The position numbers and the translations under genes are program-made. A DNA stretch of 59,763 nucleotides from an uncultured Agathobacter sp. GTDB taxonomy: Bacteria > Bacillota > Clostridia > Lachnospirales > Lachnospiraceae. Under the pieces are notes generated by a model, which saw only the letters and a program-made list of their open reading frames with translations, made no database searches and had not been told where the DNA came from. Below, piece after piece: positions 24,841-33,140 of the stretch (the first letter of the stretch is position 1; each line of letters begins with the position of its first letter). The stretch spans positions 1 to 59,763 of the forward strand of contig CAMDYX010000009.1 in assembly GCA_945910395.1 (NCBI GenBank), read 5' to 3'.

Positions 24841-25022
24841 ATCCCATTTCGGAATTGTGTTTCCGAATGAATTTGCATATTTGAATCAGAACCCACTCTC
24901 GTTTGTAAAAAGCGTAACGGTACTAAATTCGCAATAAATTGCTCATTAAGTGCCGACGCTTTTTAAACGTTCTGATTCAAATAGCAAAATTCATTTTCGG
25001 TAACACAATTTTGAAAAGGGAT
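24841..25022 (+). repeat. 182-bp palindromic element, copy C, inside trkA-trkH
   Basis: Begins ATCCCATTTCGGAATTG on the base after the trkA TAA and ends AAAAGGGAT 23 bp before the trkH ATG. Core forward on plus, same sense as the operon. Nearly identical to copy A in the core. Confidence 0.93.
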
Positions 25023-25045
25023 GAAAATAATGGAGAAATGAAAAC

Positions 25046-26518
25046 ATGAATTATTCGATTGTTCGATATATATTAGGTCAGGTACTGAAGCTGGAATCTA
25101 TCCTTCTTCTGCTACCATGTCTTGTGGCACTTATTTATCAGGAGAAAAACGGCTTCTATTTTCTGATTACTGCTGCCATCGGATTTCTGATCAGTATCGC
25201 AATGACCATAAAAAAGCCGACGAATCATGTATTTTACTTAAAAGAGGGATGTGTTGCAACCGCTGCAAGCTGGATTGTGATGAGTTTGCTGGGTTGTCTT
25301 CCATTCTGGCTATCCGGCGAAATTCCGTCCTTTGTGGATGCTTTGTTTGAGACTATCTCCGGTTTTACCACCACGGGAGCAAGTATTTTGAGCGATATTG
25401 AGGCACTATCCAACTGCATGCTGTTCTGGCGTAGCTTTACCCATTGGATTGGCGGAATGGGTGTACTTGTTTTCCTTCTTGCCGTCATTCCCATGAGCGG
25501 TGGCTCCAACATCAATCTCATGAGGGCAGAAAGTCCCGGACCTTCTGTTGGCAAATTGGTTCCGAAAATCCGCTATACCGCAAGAATGCTTTACATCATT
25601 TACTTTGGATTGACTCTCTTCGAATTTGTCCTTCTAATCATTGGAAAAATGCCTGTTTTCGACGCAGTCACAACCGCTGTGGGAACTGCAGGCACCGGAG
25701 GCTTCGGAATAAAGGGAGACAGTATTGCTGGTTACTCCCCCTATCTGCAGTGGGTCATTACCATTTTTATGATCCTTTTTGGTGTAAATTTCAATCTGTA
25801 TTATCTGCTTCTGTTTAAGGAGTTTAAAAAAGCCTTCCGGATGGAGGAGGTCCGAAACTATCTTCTTGTCATCGCAGGCTCCATCCTTGTCATTACAGTT
25901 TGCATTATAGACACCACGGAGAATCTGTTTACGGCTCTGACCCAGTCTGCCTTTCAGGTTGCATCCATCATCTCCTCTACCGGTTTTTCCACGGTGGACT
26001 TTGATGCCTGGAATTCTACTGCAAAGACGATTCTCGTTATGCTGATGTTCGTGGGAGCCTGTGCCGGCAGTACCGGCGGCGGAATCAAGGTTTCCCGTAT
26101 CACCATTGCCCTTAAGACCGTGAAAAAGGAGCTGTTTTCTTACATCCACCCGAAAAATGTCAAGAAGATCATGATGGAGGATAAACCGATTGACCATGAC
26201 GTGGTCCGCTCGGTCAACGTATATCTGATCACCTTCATGATTGTATTCTGTGGTTCTTTACTGGCAATTTCCCTGGAGGGACATGACCTGGTTACCAACT
26301 TTACTGCCGTCATTGCAACCCTAAACAATATCGGGCCCGGACTTGCCAAGGTCGGACCGGCACAAAATTTCGGCTTTTTTACCCCATTTTCAAAGCTTGT
26401 GCTCATGTTTGATATGTTGGCCGGAAGATTAGAGCTCTTCCCGCTACTGATTATGCTTCATCCATCTCTGTGGAAGCAGACCTTAAAGCATCCTACCAAA
26501 AAAGTGAAAAATCCGTAA
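25046..26518 (+). CDS. trkH: Trk potassium channel subunit TrkH
   Basis: A 490-residue integral membrane protein of the TrkH/KtrB superfamily. Four P-loop filter sequences are visible: TTTGAS, GTAGTGGFG, SSTGFST and NNIGPG. The intramembrane-loop region GACAGSTGGGIKVSR is also present. Length and extra N-terminal helices fit TrkH, not KtrB. It works with TrkA upstream. A second, KtrAB-type system lies at 55-57 kb. Confidence 0.95.
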   Translation: MNYSIVRYILGQVLKLESILLLLPCLVALIYQEKNGFYFLITAAIGFLISIAMTIKKPTNHVFYLKEGCVATAASWIVMSLLGCLPFWLSGEIPSFVDALFETISGFTTTGASILSDIEALSNCMLFWRSFTHWIGGMGVLVFLLAVIPMSGGSNINLMRAESPGPSVGKLVPKIRYTARMLYIIYFGLTLFEFVLLIIGKMPVFDAVTTAVGTAGTGGFGIKGDSIAGYSPYLQWVITIFMILFGVNFNLYYLLLFKEFKKAFRMEEVRNYLLVIAGSILVITVCIIDTTENLFTALTQSAFQVASIISSTGFSTVDFDAWNSTAKTILVMLMFVGACAGSTGGGIKVSRITIALKTVKKELFSYIHPKNVKKIMMEDKPIDHDVVRSVNVYLITFMIVFCGSLLAISLEGHDLVTNFTAVIATLNNIGPGLAKVGPAQNFGFFTPFSKLVLMFDMLAGRLELFPLLIMLHPSLWKQTLKHPTKKVKNP

Positions 26519-26553
26519 GTAGTTCACATATACTAAAGATAAAGGAGAGAGCT

Positions 26554-28170
26554 ATGTTTCAATGTCCAGGATGTGGCGGTGATCTGAAATTTGATATCCC
26601 ATCCCAGCAGCTTGGCTGTGAGTACTGTGGCGGCAAGTATGACCCATACGCATTTGAAAGCAAAAAATCCGATGGGATTGAAGGGAAGGGATTCGAAGAT
26701 GATTACGAAGTCACGATTTTTACTTGTCCTCAGTGTGGAGGAGAAATTTTAAGCACCGACAATGCGGCGGCAGGCTTCTGCAGCTTCTGCGGTGCATCGA
26801 CGATTTTGTACAGCAGAATCAGCAAGGAGCACAGGCCAAACTACATTATTCCGTTTAAGAAAACAAAAGAGGATTGTAAGCAGGCCTACGCTGATCTGAT
26901 GAAAAAAGCCATTTTTGCTCCAAATGAACTTAAGGATTCCAAAAATATTGACAGCTTCCGTGGTATCTATATGCCCTATTGGGCTTTTTACATAACACAA
27001 AAGGGGCCCCTTCGTCTTCACGGAACCAAATCCCACCGAAGCGGAGACTATATTATTACCGATCATTACAATCTGGAGGGAAATATCGATGCCTACTATA
27101 AAGGAATGTCCTATGACGCATCCTCTTCCTTCTCTGACAACATCAGCGAATGTCTTGCTCCTTACGATGTAAAGGGCATGAAGGCATTTACTCCTGCCTT
27201 CTTAAGCGGTTTCTACGCTGATACCGCAGATGTCGCCTCCATTGTTTATCAATCCGAGGCAGAGCAGACTGCCTTTACAGAATCCATGGAGCAGGTGAAA
27301 AAGGTTCCTGCTTTTTCCGGCTATACCATCGATCCTGCCCAAAGCGGCAACGGCAGTATAAACTCCATGAACACACGGACAGAAGAGGTGGATCAGGCCA
27401 TGTTTCCAGTCTGGTTCATGTCCTACCGGAACAATGATCGTGTCGCTTACGCCACGGTAAACGGTCAGACCGGAAAGGTGGTATGTGATCTTCCTGTGGA
27501 CATCAAAAAATATCTTTTGGGTTCCCTCATTCTGGCGGTGCCACTGTTTGTGATCTTAAATTTATTTTTTACGGTTGTTCCGTCAACGCTTATGCTGATT
27601 TGCGCAGTCCTTGCCCTGGCCTGTGCGTTGATTTCCACCATTGAAATTTCTGCAATTGTAAAAAAAGAGGCCGGCTTCGATGACCGGGGTCTCTTATCCG
27701 TCACAGACCCTCAAAAACTAGAACAGGCAAAACAGAAGAAGGTCTCTTCCGTTAAAGCGAAAAAAGCTTCCGTTGGAAAAGGAATTGTTCCCATTGTCGT
27801 CATCGTTTACGCTGCCGCAGTTATAGGATTCTCCTTTCTTTCTGTCCTTTCTGATTTTTTAACTGCCAATCTGTTTTGGATTGTACTTTTGGCAGCAGGA
27901 ATTGTGATTGCAGTAATTGGCTTTAAAAATATCGAAAAAGTACCGAAACGCCGGGGCATGACCGGGCTGATCCTCTGCCTTGTGGTAATTGGTCTCGGAG
28001 CCATCGTAAAGCTTTTTAACCCGGCCTACGATGCTGTCTATTACGGTGTCTCCATCCTTTCCCTCCTTGGAGTCTTCTTTTCCTTAAAAGAGGTTATCGA
28101 TGAGCACAATATATTGTCCACCCGCAGACTTCCTCAGTTCAACAAGGAAGGGGGTGATGACCGTGCATAG
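26554..28170 (+). CDS. Double zinc-ribbon membrane protein
   Basis: A 538-residue protein. Two N-terminal zinc ribbons: FQCPGCGGDLKF with CEYCGG, then FTCPQCGGEI with FCSFCGAS. A central beta-rich domain (about 110-320) contains RGIYMPYWAFYI and MFPVWFMSYRN. Four to six C-terminal hydrophobic helices follow. Annotation pipelines usually call such proteins TFIIB-type zinc-ribbon proteins, though they are membrane proteins. ATG 26554 follows AAAGGAGAG; the open frame upstream overlaps trkH and is rejected. The gene overlaps the TPM-domain gene by 14 bp, so the two are coupled. Confidence 0.82.
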   Translation: MFQCPGCGGDLKFDIPSQQLGCEYCGGKYDPYAFESKKSDGIEGKGFEDDYEVTIFTCPQCGGEILSTDNAAAGFCSFCGASTILYSRISKEHRPNYIIPFKKTKEDCKQAYADLMKKAIFAPNELKDSKNIDSFRGIYMPYWAFYITQKGPLRLHGTKSHRSGDYIITDHYNLEGNIDAYYKGMSYDASSSFSDNISECLAPYDVKGMKAFTPAFLSGFYADTADVASIVYQSEAEQTAFTESMEQVKKVPAFSGYTIDPAQSGNGSINSMNTRTEEVDQAMFPVWFMSYRNNDRVAYATVNGQTGKVVCDLPVDIKKYLLGSLILAVPLFVILNLFFTVVPSTLMLICAVLALACALISTIEISAIVKKEAGFDDRGLLSVTDPQKLEQAKQKKVSSVKAKKASVGKGIVPIVVIVYAAAVIGFSFLSVLSDFLTANLFWIVLLAAGIVIAVIGFKNIEKVPKRRGMTGLILCLVVIGLGAIVKLFNPAYDAVYYGVSILSLLGVFFSLKEVIDEHNILSTRRLPQFNKEGGDDRA

Positions 28171-28969
28171 GATACATGTTAAGAAAAAATTGATACAGGC
28201 TCTTGCCTTGATTCTGGTATGGACGGGATTCCTTTTTTACGGTGCTGTATCTGTTTCCGCTACAGATTATAAAAGCTATACCAACAGCAGCACCGGTTAT
28301 CAGCTCATCGTGGAGGATGAAGCTGGTCTGTTAACCGCATCCGAGGATGAATGGAAAGTTTTCTATTCTACGCTTGGTGAGATTACCGAAAGCTGCAATA
28401 TTGCTTTCTATTCCACCTATAGCAATCCCTATTCTTCTACGGCCCGTCTTGCGGAAGAAAAGAACGAGGAGCTTTTCGGTGCAGGCACAAATTCCATTAT
28501 ATTTGTCATTGATATGGATGAACGTGTCATCTATTTAGATTCCATGGGCTCCATGAAAAAATATATCACCAAAGCCCATGCCAATACCATAACTGACAAT
28601 ACCTACCGCTATGCAACAAAGGGTGAGTATTTTTCCTGTGCAAACGAGGCTTTTTATGAGGTTCTTACCCTGCTAAAAGGGCGTCGTCTCTCTCAGCCGA
28701 TGAAATACATCAGCAATGCATTTTTGGCAGTCGTACTTGCCATGCTTGTCAACTTCTGTATTGTAAAAATTCTTTCTGCAAAGCATAAGCCAAACCGGAA
28801 AGAGCTTCTTACCGGAATGTACAGGGGACTGACATTAAATGAACCACATACCGTCTTTACACATCAGACCAAGAAATACAGTCCGCAAAGCTCCGGCAGC
28901 GGCGGCAGCAGCGGTGGTGGCGGTGGAGGAGGCGGCGGCGGTCATTCCGGCGGCGGCCACTCCTTCTAG
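28157..28969 (+). CDS. TPM-domain membrane protein with glycine-rich tail
   Basis: A 270-residue protein. A signal or anchor helix (residues about 8-32) precedes a TPM domain (about 45-180) with VEDEAGLLTASEDEW, NSIIFVIDMDERVIYLDS and TDNTYRYATKGEYF. One transmembrane helix near 195-215 follows, then a basic linker and a Gly/Ser/His-rich end as in YgcG-type proteins. ATG 28157 overlaps the upstream stop, with AAGGAAGGGGG as ribosome site. TPM domains occur in envelope and photosystem-repair proteins; the function here is unknown, but pairing with the zinc-ribbon protein suggests a joint complex. Confidence 0.82.
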   Translation: MTVHRIHVKKKLIQALALILVWTGFLFYGAVSVSATDYKSYTNSSTGYQLIVEDEAGLLTASEDEWKVFYSTLGEITESCNIAFYSTYSNPYSSTARLAEEKNEELFGAGTNSIIFVIDMDERVIYLDSMGSMKKYITKAHANTITDNTYRYATKGEYFSCANEAFYEVLTLLKGRRLSQPMKYISNAFLAVVLAMLVNFCIVKILSAKHKPNRKELLTGMYRGLTLNEPHTVFTHQTKKYSPQSSGSGGSSGGGGGGGGGGHSGGGHSF

Positions 28970-28985
28970 AAAAATTCCCGTATAG

Positions 28986-29015
28986 AAAAAGAGGTGACGA
29001 AAATCACCTCTTTTT
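28986..29015 (+). terminator. Terminator of the TPM-domain operon
   Basis: Stem AAAAAGAGGTGA/TCACCTCTTTTT with a 6-nt loop and continuing T-run, 17 bp after the TPM gene stop. Confidence 0.93.
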
Positions 29016-29070
29016 TGTTTGCCATATGTAGTTTTTACAAATACAGCTTTATTCCACTGTTTTTTCATAT

Positions 29071-29101
29071 CAGAGGTCGTTTTCTAACGAAAACGCCTCT
29101 G
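29071..29101. other. Hairpin downstream of metQ
   Basis: Stem CAGAGG-CGTTTTC / GAAAACG-CCTCTG with one bulged T and a 4-nt loop. No T-run on either side. May stabilise the 3' end of the met transcript. Confidence 0.45.
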
Positions 29102-29189
29102 TCATCTATCCTTTTGTACTTTAACCGCCCCTCTATATATTTTATGCGGTTTTCTTTTGAATGTTCGCTGCTATGTGGGTATTTTATTA

Positions 29190-29257
29190 ATCCCTTTTCG
29201 GAGTGGGTTCTGATTCAAATAGCAAAATTCATTCAGAAACACATTTCCGAAATGGAA
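29190..29257 (-). repeat. Palindromic element, copy D, internally deleted (68 bp)
   Basis: Left terminus ATCCCTTTTCGGA is joined directly to GTGGGTTCTGATTCAAATAG and the normal right arm ending CCGAAATGGAA. The core and most of the left arm are missing. It lies nine bases past the metQ stop. Confidence 0.85.
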
Positions 29258-29266
29258 GTCTAATTA

Positions 29267-30088
29267 TTAATCTTCAAAAGGAATTACTGCTCCGTCATAG
29301 GTATCAAGGATATACTGCTTGATTTCATCGGACTTTAACACCTTAAGCAGGGCCTGAACACCTTCATTTTCTTCATTTCCCTTCTTTACAACCAGTACAT
29401 TCACATAAGTCTTTGCAGCCTCGGAATCGGACAGCTCATATGCTACTGCATCCTTTCCAACGGAAAATCCTGCTTCCAAAGCGTAGTTTCCATTCAATAC
29501 AACAAAGGCAACCTCCTGTGTTACTCTTGAAACCTGTGCAGCTTCAAGCTCCTGGAATTTTACTCCATAAGGGTTTTCCACAATATCATTTACGGTAGCG
29601 GTGAGGCCTGCACCATCGGAAAGCTTCAAAATACCGTTATCCTGTAATAAAAGAAGTGCTCTTGCTTCGTTTGTTGTATCATTGGGAATGGCAATCACAT
29701 CGCCTTCTGCAAGGTCCTTCAAATCCGTCTTGGTGCCCGGGTAAATACCAAATGGCTCATAATGAATTCCGCCAACACTTACCAGATCCTCTCCTTTTTC
29801 TTCATTGTAGCTGTCAAGATAAGGTACATGCTGGAAATAGTTGCAATCAATTTCTCCGCTGTACACTACTTCGTTAGGCTGTACATAATCCTCAAATTCG
29901 GTAATTTCCAGTGTCCATCCGTCTTTTGCAAGAATTTCCTTTGCCTGCTCCAAAATCTCTGCATGTGGTGTCGGTGATGCTGCCACCGTAATGGTCTTAT
30001 CCCCTGATGCCGAATTGCTGCCGCAGCCTGCGAAGGTTGCCACTACAGATGCTGCTACGAATAATGTTGCTAATACTTTCTTTTTCAT
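29267..30088 (-). CDS. metQ: Methionine-binding lipoprotein
   Basis: A 273-residue surface lipoprotein. Signal peptide MKKKVLATLFVAASVVATFA precedes the lipobox Cys (FAGC). NlpA/MetQ features follow: ITVAASPTPHAEILEQAK, YSGEIDCNYFQHVPYL, IAIPNDTTNEARALLLLQ. It delivers methionine to MetNI. It is the last gene of metN-metI-metQ, with palindromic element E between metI and metQ and a truncated copy just after its stop. Confidence 0.95.
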   Translation of the reverse strand: MKKKVLATLFVAASVVATFAGCGSNSASGDKTITVAASPTPHAEILEQAKEILAKDGWTLEITEFEDYVQPNEVVYSGEIDCNYFQHVPYLDSYNEEKGEDLVSVGGIHYEPFGIYPGTKTDLKDLAEGDVIAIPNDTTNEARALLLLQDNGILKLSDGAGLTATVNDIVENPYGVKFQELEAAQVSRVTQEVAFVVLNGNYALEAGFSVGKDAVAYELSDSEAAKTYVNVLVVKKGNEENEGVQALLKVLKSDEIKQYILDTYDGAVIPFED

Positions 30089-30129
30089 AATTTTTTCCTC
30101 ATACTTTCTTTTTATTTTCTATTTTTTAT

Positions 30130-30311
30130 GTCCCTTTTTACATTTGTGTGTCTATGAATGAATTTTGCTATTTGAAATCAGAACGTTTAAAAAGCGTCGG
30201 CACTTAATGAGCAATTTATTGCGAATTTAGTACCGCTACGCTTTTTACAAACGAAAGTGGGTTCTGATTCAAATATGCAAATTCATTCAGACACACAAAT
30301 GTAAAATGGGA
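30130..30311 (-). repeat. 182-bp palindromic element, copy E, inside metI-metQ
   Basis: Outer arms TACATTTGTGTGTC and GACACACAAATGTA are fully complementary but differ from copies A and C. The core runs forward with minus-strand transcription. It starts 8 bp after metI and ends 41 bp before metQ. Confidence 0.93.
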
Positions 30312-30319
30312 GTTTTTTA

Positions 30320-30982
30320 TTAATGCGCCCTCTTATCCAGTACCTTTGTGATTTTCATGCCCGTTGCCTGAAAGATCTGTACCAGAAGAATGAGCAGTAT
30401 CAAACACACAAGCATAATATCTGCCTGATATCTGTAATATCCATATCGGATTGCAATGTCTCCAAGTCCTCCGGCTCCAACGACTCCTGCCATGGATGCA
30501 TATCCGAAGATGGTTCCAAAAGCGGTTGTCGCTCCTGCCACCAGGGAGGTTCTTGCCTCCACTAAAAGTACTCTGGTAATAATGGAAAAATTGCTTGCTC
30601 CCATGGACTTTGCAGCCTCGACTACTCCTGCATCCACCTCTTTTAATGAGGTTTCCACAAGTCTTGCAACAAAAGGTGCTGCACAGAATACAAGGGGTAC
30701 GATTGCCGCCGTAGGGCCATAGCTTTTTCCTACCAGAAATCTGGTTACCGGAATCAGTACCATAAGCCCGATCAAAAACGGGATGCTTCGAATTAAATTA
30801 ACAATAAAGTCAAGAATACTGTAAACTGCCGGTTTTGGTGAAATGCCATTCTTATCCGTCATCGTCAAAATAATGCCCATTGGAATTCCGATGATGTAGG
30901 CAAACAGGGTTGCAAAGATCGACATATATAATGTTTCGCCAATTCCCGTAATGATCATCTGTGTCACTTCTTTACTCCACAT
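30320..30982 (-). CDS. metI: Methionine ABC transporter permease
   Basis: A 220-residue permease with five helices. The EAA-type coupling loop reads VEAAKSMGASNFSIITRVLL; FGYASMAGVVGAGGLGDIAI is the conserved MetI region. Its ATG lies inside metN (11-bp overlap), so synthesis is coupled to the ATPase. Confidence 0.95.
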   Translation of the reverse strand: MWSKEVTQMIITGIGETLYMSIFATLFAYIIGIPMGIILTMTDKNGISPKPAVYSILDFIVNLIRSIPFLIGLMVLIPVTRFLVGKSYGPTAAIVPLVFCAAPFVARLVETSLKEVDAGVVEAAKSMGASNFSIITRVLLVEARTSLVAGATTAFGTIFGYASMAGVVGAGGLGDIAIRYGYYRYQADIMLVCLILLILLVQIFQATGMKITKVLDKRAH

Positions 30983-32003
30983 TGTTTACCACCTCCTCTA
31001 CTGCAAGGCCTTTATCCCTTAAGTATTGCTTCATTGCATTTCTGATTTCCTTATTTTCCGGAAGTCCTAGGATCATTTCGCCCTTTGCAATTCCTCCTAC
31101 ATTTTTGGTATCTGCTTTAAGGATATTGACCGGAGTGTGAAGCTGTAAAATCATGTTTGCAATCACCGGTTCAAAGGCAGAGTTTTCAGAAAAGACGATT
31201 CTTATCTTTTCTGTTTCGTGGAGAAGCTCGACTGGTTTTATCGGACTTACATTTTCCTCTGATCCATCATTATACAAAAGAGCTTTTGCCGCGTCGGTCT
31301 TCGGATGGGCAAAAATCTCTTCGACAGCTCCTTCCTCCACAATTTCTCCATCCTCAACAATTGCCACATTCTTACAGATCTCTCTTACAACAGCCATCTG
31401 GTGTGTAATAATCACAATCGTAATCCCGAGCTTCTCATTGATTTCCTGAAGGAGTTCCAGGATGGAAGCGGTTGTCTGGGGATCTAAGGCACTTGTAGCC
31501 TCGTCGCAAAGCAGGATGTCGGGATTGCTTGCAAGAGCTCTTGCAATCGCCACCCTCTGCTTTTGTCCTCCGGAGAGCTGCGCCGGATACGAGTTTTCCT
31601 TTTCACCAAGCCCCACCGTCTCCAAAAGCTTTCTGGCCTGTTCCCTCGCCTCTTTCTTTTTGGTTCCATTTACAATAAGAGGAAATGCGATGTTATCCAA
31701 TACATTCTTTTGCATCAACAGGTTGAAATGCTGAAAGATCATGGATATTTTGCTTCGCTCTTTTCGAAGCTCCTTCTCAGATAATCCTCCCAGCTCTACG
31801 CCGTGAATCAGCACCTGTCCCTCAGTAGGTCTCTCTAAGTAGTTCAAACATCGAACCAGGGTACTTTTTCCTGCACCGGACATTCCGATAATTCCAAAGA
31901 TATCTCCAGCCTCGATGCATAGGTTAATATTCTTTAGTGCCTCAACCTTTCCGTCCTTCTGCAAAAAGGTCTTGGACAAATTTCTTACTTCAATTGCAGC
32001 CAT
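30972..32003 (-). CDS. metN: Methionine ABC transporter ATPase
   Basis: A 343-residue ATPase. Walker A GMSGAGKST, signature LSGGQKQRVAIARAL, Walker B ILLCDEATSALDP, and a C-terminal NIL/ACT-like domain (about 265-340) that binds methionine and inhibits transport. AAGGAAACC precedes the ATG. First gene of metNIQ, with a consensus promoter 36 bp upstream and no S-box. Confidence 0.95.
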   Translation of the reverse strand: MAAIEVRNLSKTFLQKDGKVEALKNINLCIEAGDIFGIIGMSGAGKSTLVRCLNYLERPTEGQVLIHGVELGGLSEKELRKERSKISMIFQHFNLLMQKNVLDNIAFPLIVNGTKKKEAREQARKLLETVGLGEKENSYPAQLSGGQKQRVAIARALASNPDILLCDEATSALDPQTTASILELLQEINEKLGITIVIITHQMAVVREICKNVAIVEDGEIVEEGAVEEIFAHPKTDAAKALLYNDGSEENVSPIKPVELLHETEKIRIVFSENSAFEPVIANMILQLHTPVNILKADTKNVGGIAKGEMILGLPENKEIRNAMKQYLRDKGLAVEEVVNNVE

Positions 32004-32038
32004 ATGGTTTCCTTTCTGTATCGCCCTTGCATGTTTGT

Positions 32039-32110
32039 ATTATAGGGGAGTGTAATAAAAAGTGTTAATATAAAAAATCTATGGTTAGTTATAAGCAAAA
32101 CTTATAACTA
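32039..32110 (-). promoter_or_regulatory. metNIQ promoter with 25-bp perfect palindrome at about -66
   Basis: TTAACA (32063-32068), 18 nt, TATAAT (32039-32044) on the minus strand. The palindrome TAGTTATAAG-N5-CTTATAACTA at 32086-32110 is centred 66 bp before the expected start, the usual recognition position for LysR-type activators. No SAM-riboswitch motifs fit in the roughly 30-nt leader. Confidence 0.72.
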
Positions 32111-32151
32111 TCTTTTCTTCATTCAGCTTTCTTTTCTCAATAAATTATGAT

Positions 32152-32173
32152 ATTCGAATATGCCAATTCATTT
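32152..32173. repeat. Fragment of the palindromic element
   Basis: ATTCGAATATGCCAATTCAT matches the right arm of copy G with one change. No other part of the element remains. It lies between metN and the ECF gene; otherwise nothing was recognised in 32174-32260. Confidence 0.6.
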
Positions 32174-32278
32174 CGTGAAGTAAACCTGGTCTTATATTTT
32201 TGTTCGTTTCTGGTCATTTACGCAATGCCAACCATTCATTATGATTAGTACAACAAAATTGAAAGGACATATGAGAAA

Positions 32279-32875
32279 ATGAGAAACGAAAAAGTTTATA
32301 AGTTAACTCTTGCTGCACTCATGGCAGCACTTTCCTATGTAGTATTTACTTTTTTACAGATTAAAATTACCCTTCCGGGCGGAGACGCAACCTCCTTCCA
32401 CCTCGGCAATGCAGTCTGCGTACTCGCAGCCCTTTTACTCGGCGGAGTATATGGCGGTATTGCAGGTGCAATCGGAATGACCATCGGAGATCTTCTTGAT
32501 CCGATCTATATCGTCTATGCGCCAAAGACCTTTTTACTGAAATTCTGTATCGGACTGATCACCGGTCTTGTTGCACACAAGCTTGGTAAGATTACAGAAT
32601 CAAAGGATACCAAGCATGTTTTAAAATGGACCATCATTGCTGCTGTCAGCGGTATGCTCTTCAACTTCATCTTTGATCCGCTGGTAGGTTACTTCTACAA
32701 GCGTGTGATTATGGGAAAACCGGCCGCTGAACTCGTTCTTGCCTGGAACATCACAACAACCGGAGTGAATGCTGTGCTTTCTGTCATCGTGGCAGTCATC
32801 ATTTACATGGCACTTCGCCCGGCACTGATTCGCTCCAATCTGTTTTTACACATCGGAAAGAAAGAAAACAAGTAA
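32279..32875 (+). CDS. ECF transporter S (substrate-binding) component
   Basis: A 198-residue membrane protein with six helices. The Ala-rich first helix LTLAALMAALSYVVFTFLQI is the EcfT-contact signature. GGDATSFHLGNAVCVLAALL and IGMTIGDLLDPIYIVYAPKT follow. It captures a vitamin or micronutrient and uses the shared EcfAAT module encoded elsewhere. No riboswitch was recognised upstream, so the substrate stays open. It follows metNIQ divergently. Confidence 0.85.
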   Translation: MRNEKVYKLTLAALMAALSYVVFTFLQIKITLPGGDATSFHLGNAVCVLAALLLGGVYGGIAGAIGMTIGDLLDPIYIVYAPKTFLLKFCIGLITGLVAHKLGKITESKDTKHVLKWTIIAAVSGMLFNFIFDPLVGYFYKRVIMGKPAAELVLAWNITTTGVNAVLSVIVAVIIYMALRPALIRSNLFLHIGKKENK

Positions 32876-32885
32876 AGAGAGAGAA

Positions 32886-32908
32886 CCTGCTTAAAACGGC
32901 AAATTGTA
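32886..32908. repeat. 23-bp repeat shared with 12855-12877
   Basis: CCTGCTTAAAACGGCAAATT plus GTA; 21 of 23 bases match the segment overlapping the hairpin after the glycerophosphodiesterase gene. It lies 10 bp after the ECF S component stop. Confidence 0.6.
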
Positions 32909-32939
32909 CAGCAAAACATAACAAATGCTAAAATAGATA

Positions 32940-33121
32940 CTCCCATTTCAAAAAAGTGTTCCTAAGAATAAATTTTGCTATTCGAATCCGAACGTTTAAA
33001 AAGCGTCGGTACTTAATGAGCAATTTATTGCGAATTTAGTACCGCTACGCTTTTTACAAACGAGAGTGGGTTCTGAGTCGAATATGCAAATTCATTCAGG
33101 AACACTTTTCCGAAATGGGAG
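32940..33121 (+). repeat. 182-bp palindromic element, copy F
   Basis: Outer arms CAAAAAAGTGTTCC and GGAACACTTTTCCG; middle arms use the TTCGAATC/GAGTCGAATA variant. It lies between the convergent ECF and flavoprotein genes. Confidence 0.92.
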
Positions 33122-33140
33122 TTTGTTTTCTAACTTTCTA

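Noticed and set aside
32004-32062. SAM riboswitch or Met T-box before metN
   Set aside because: The leader after the mapped promoter motif is about 30 nt and has no conserved core sequences.
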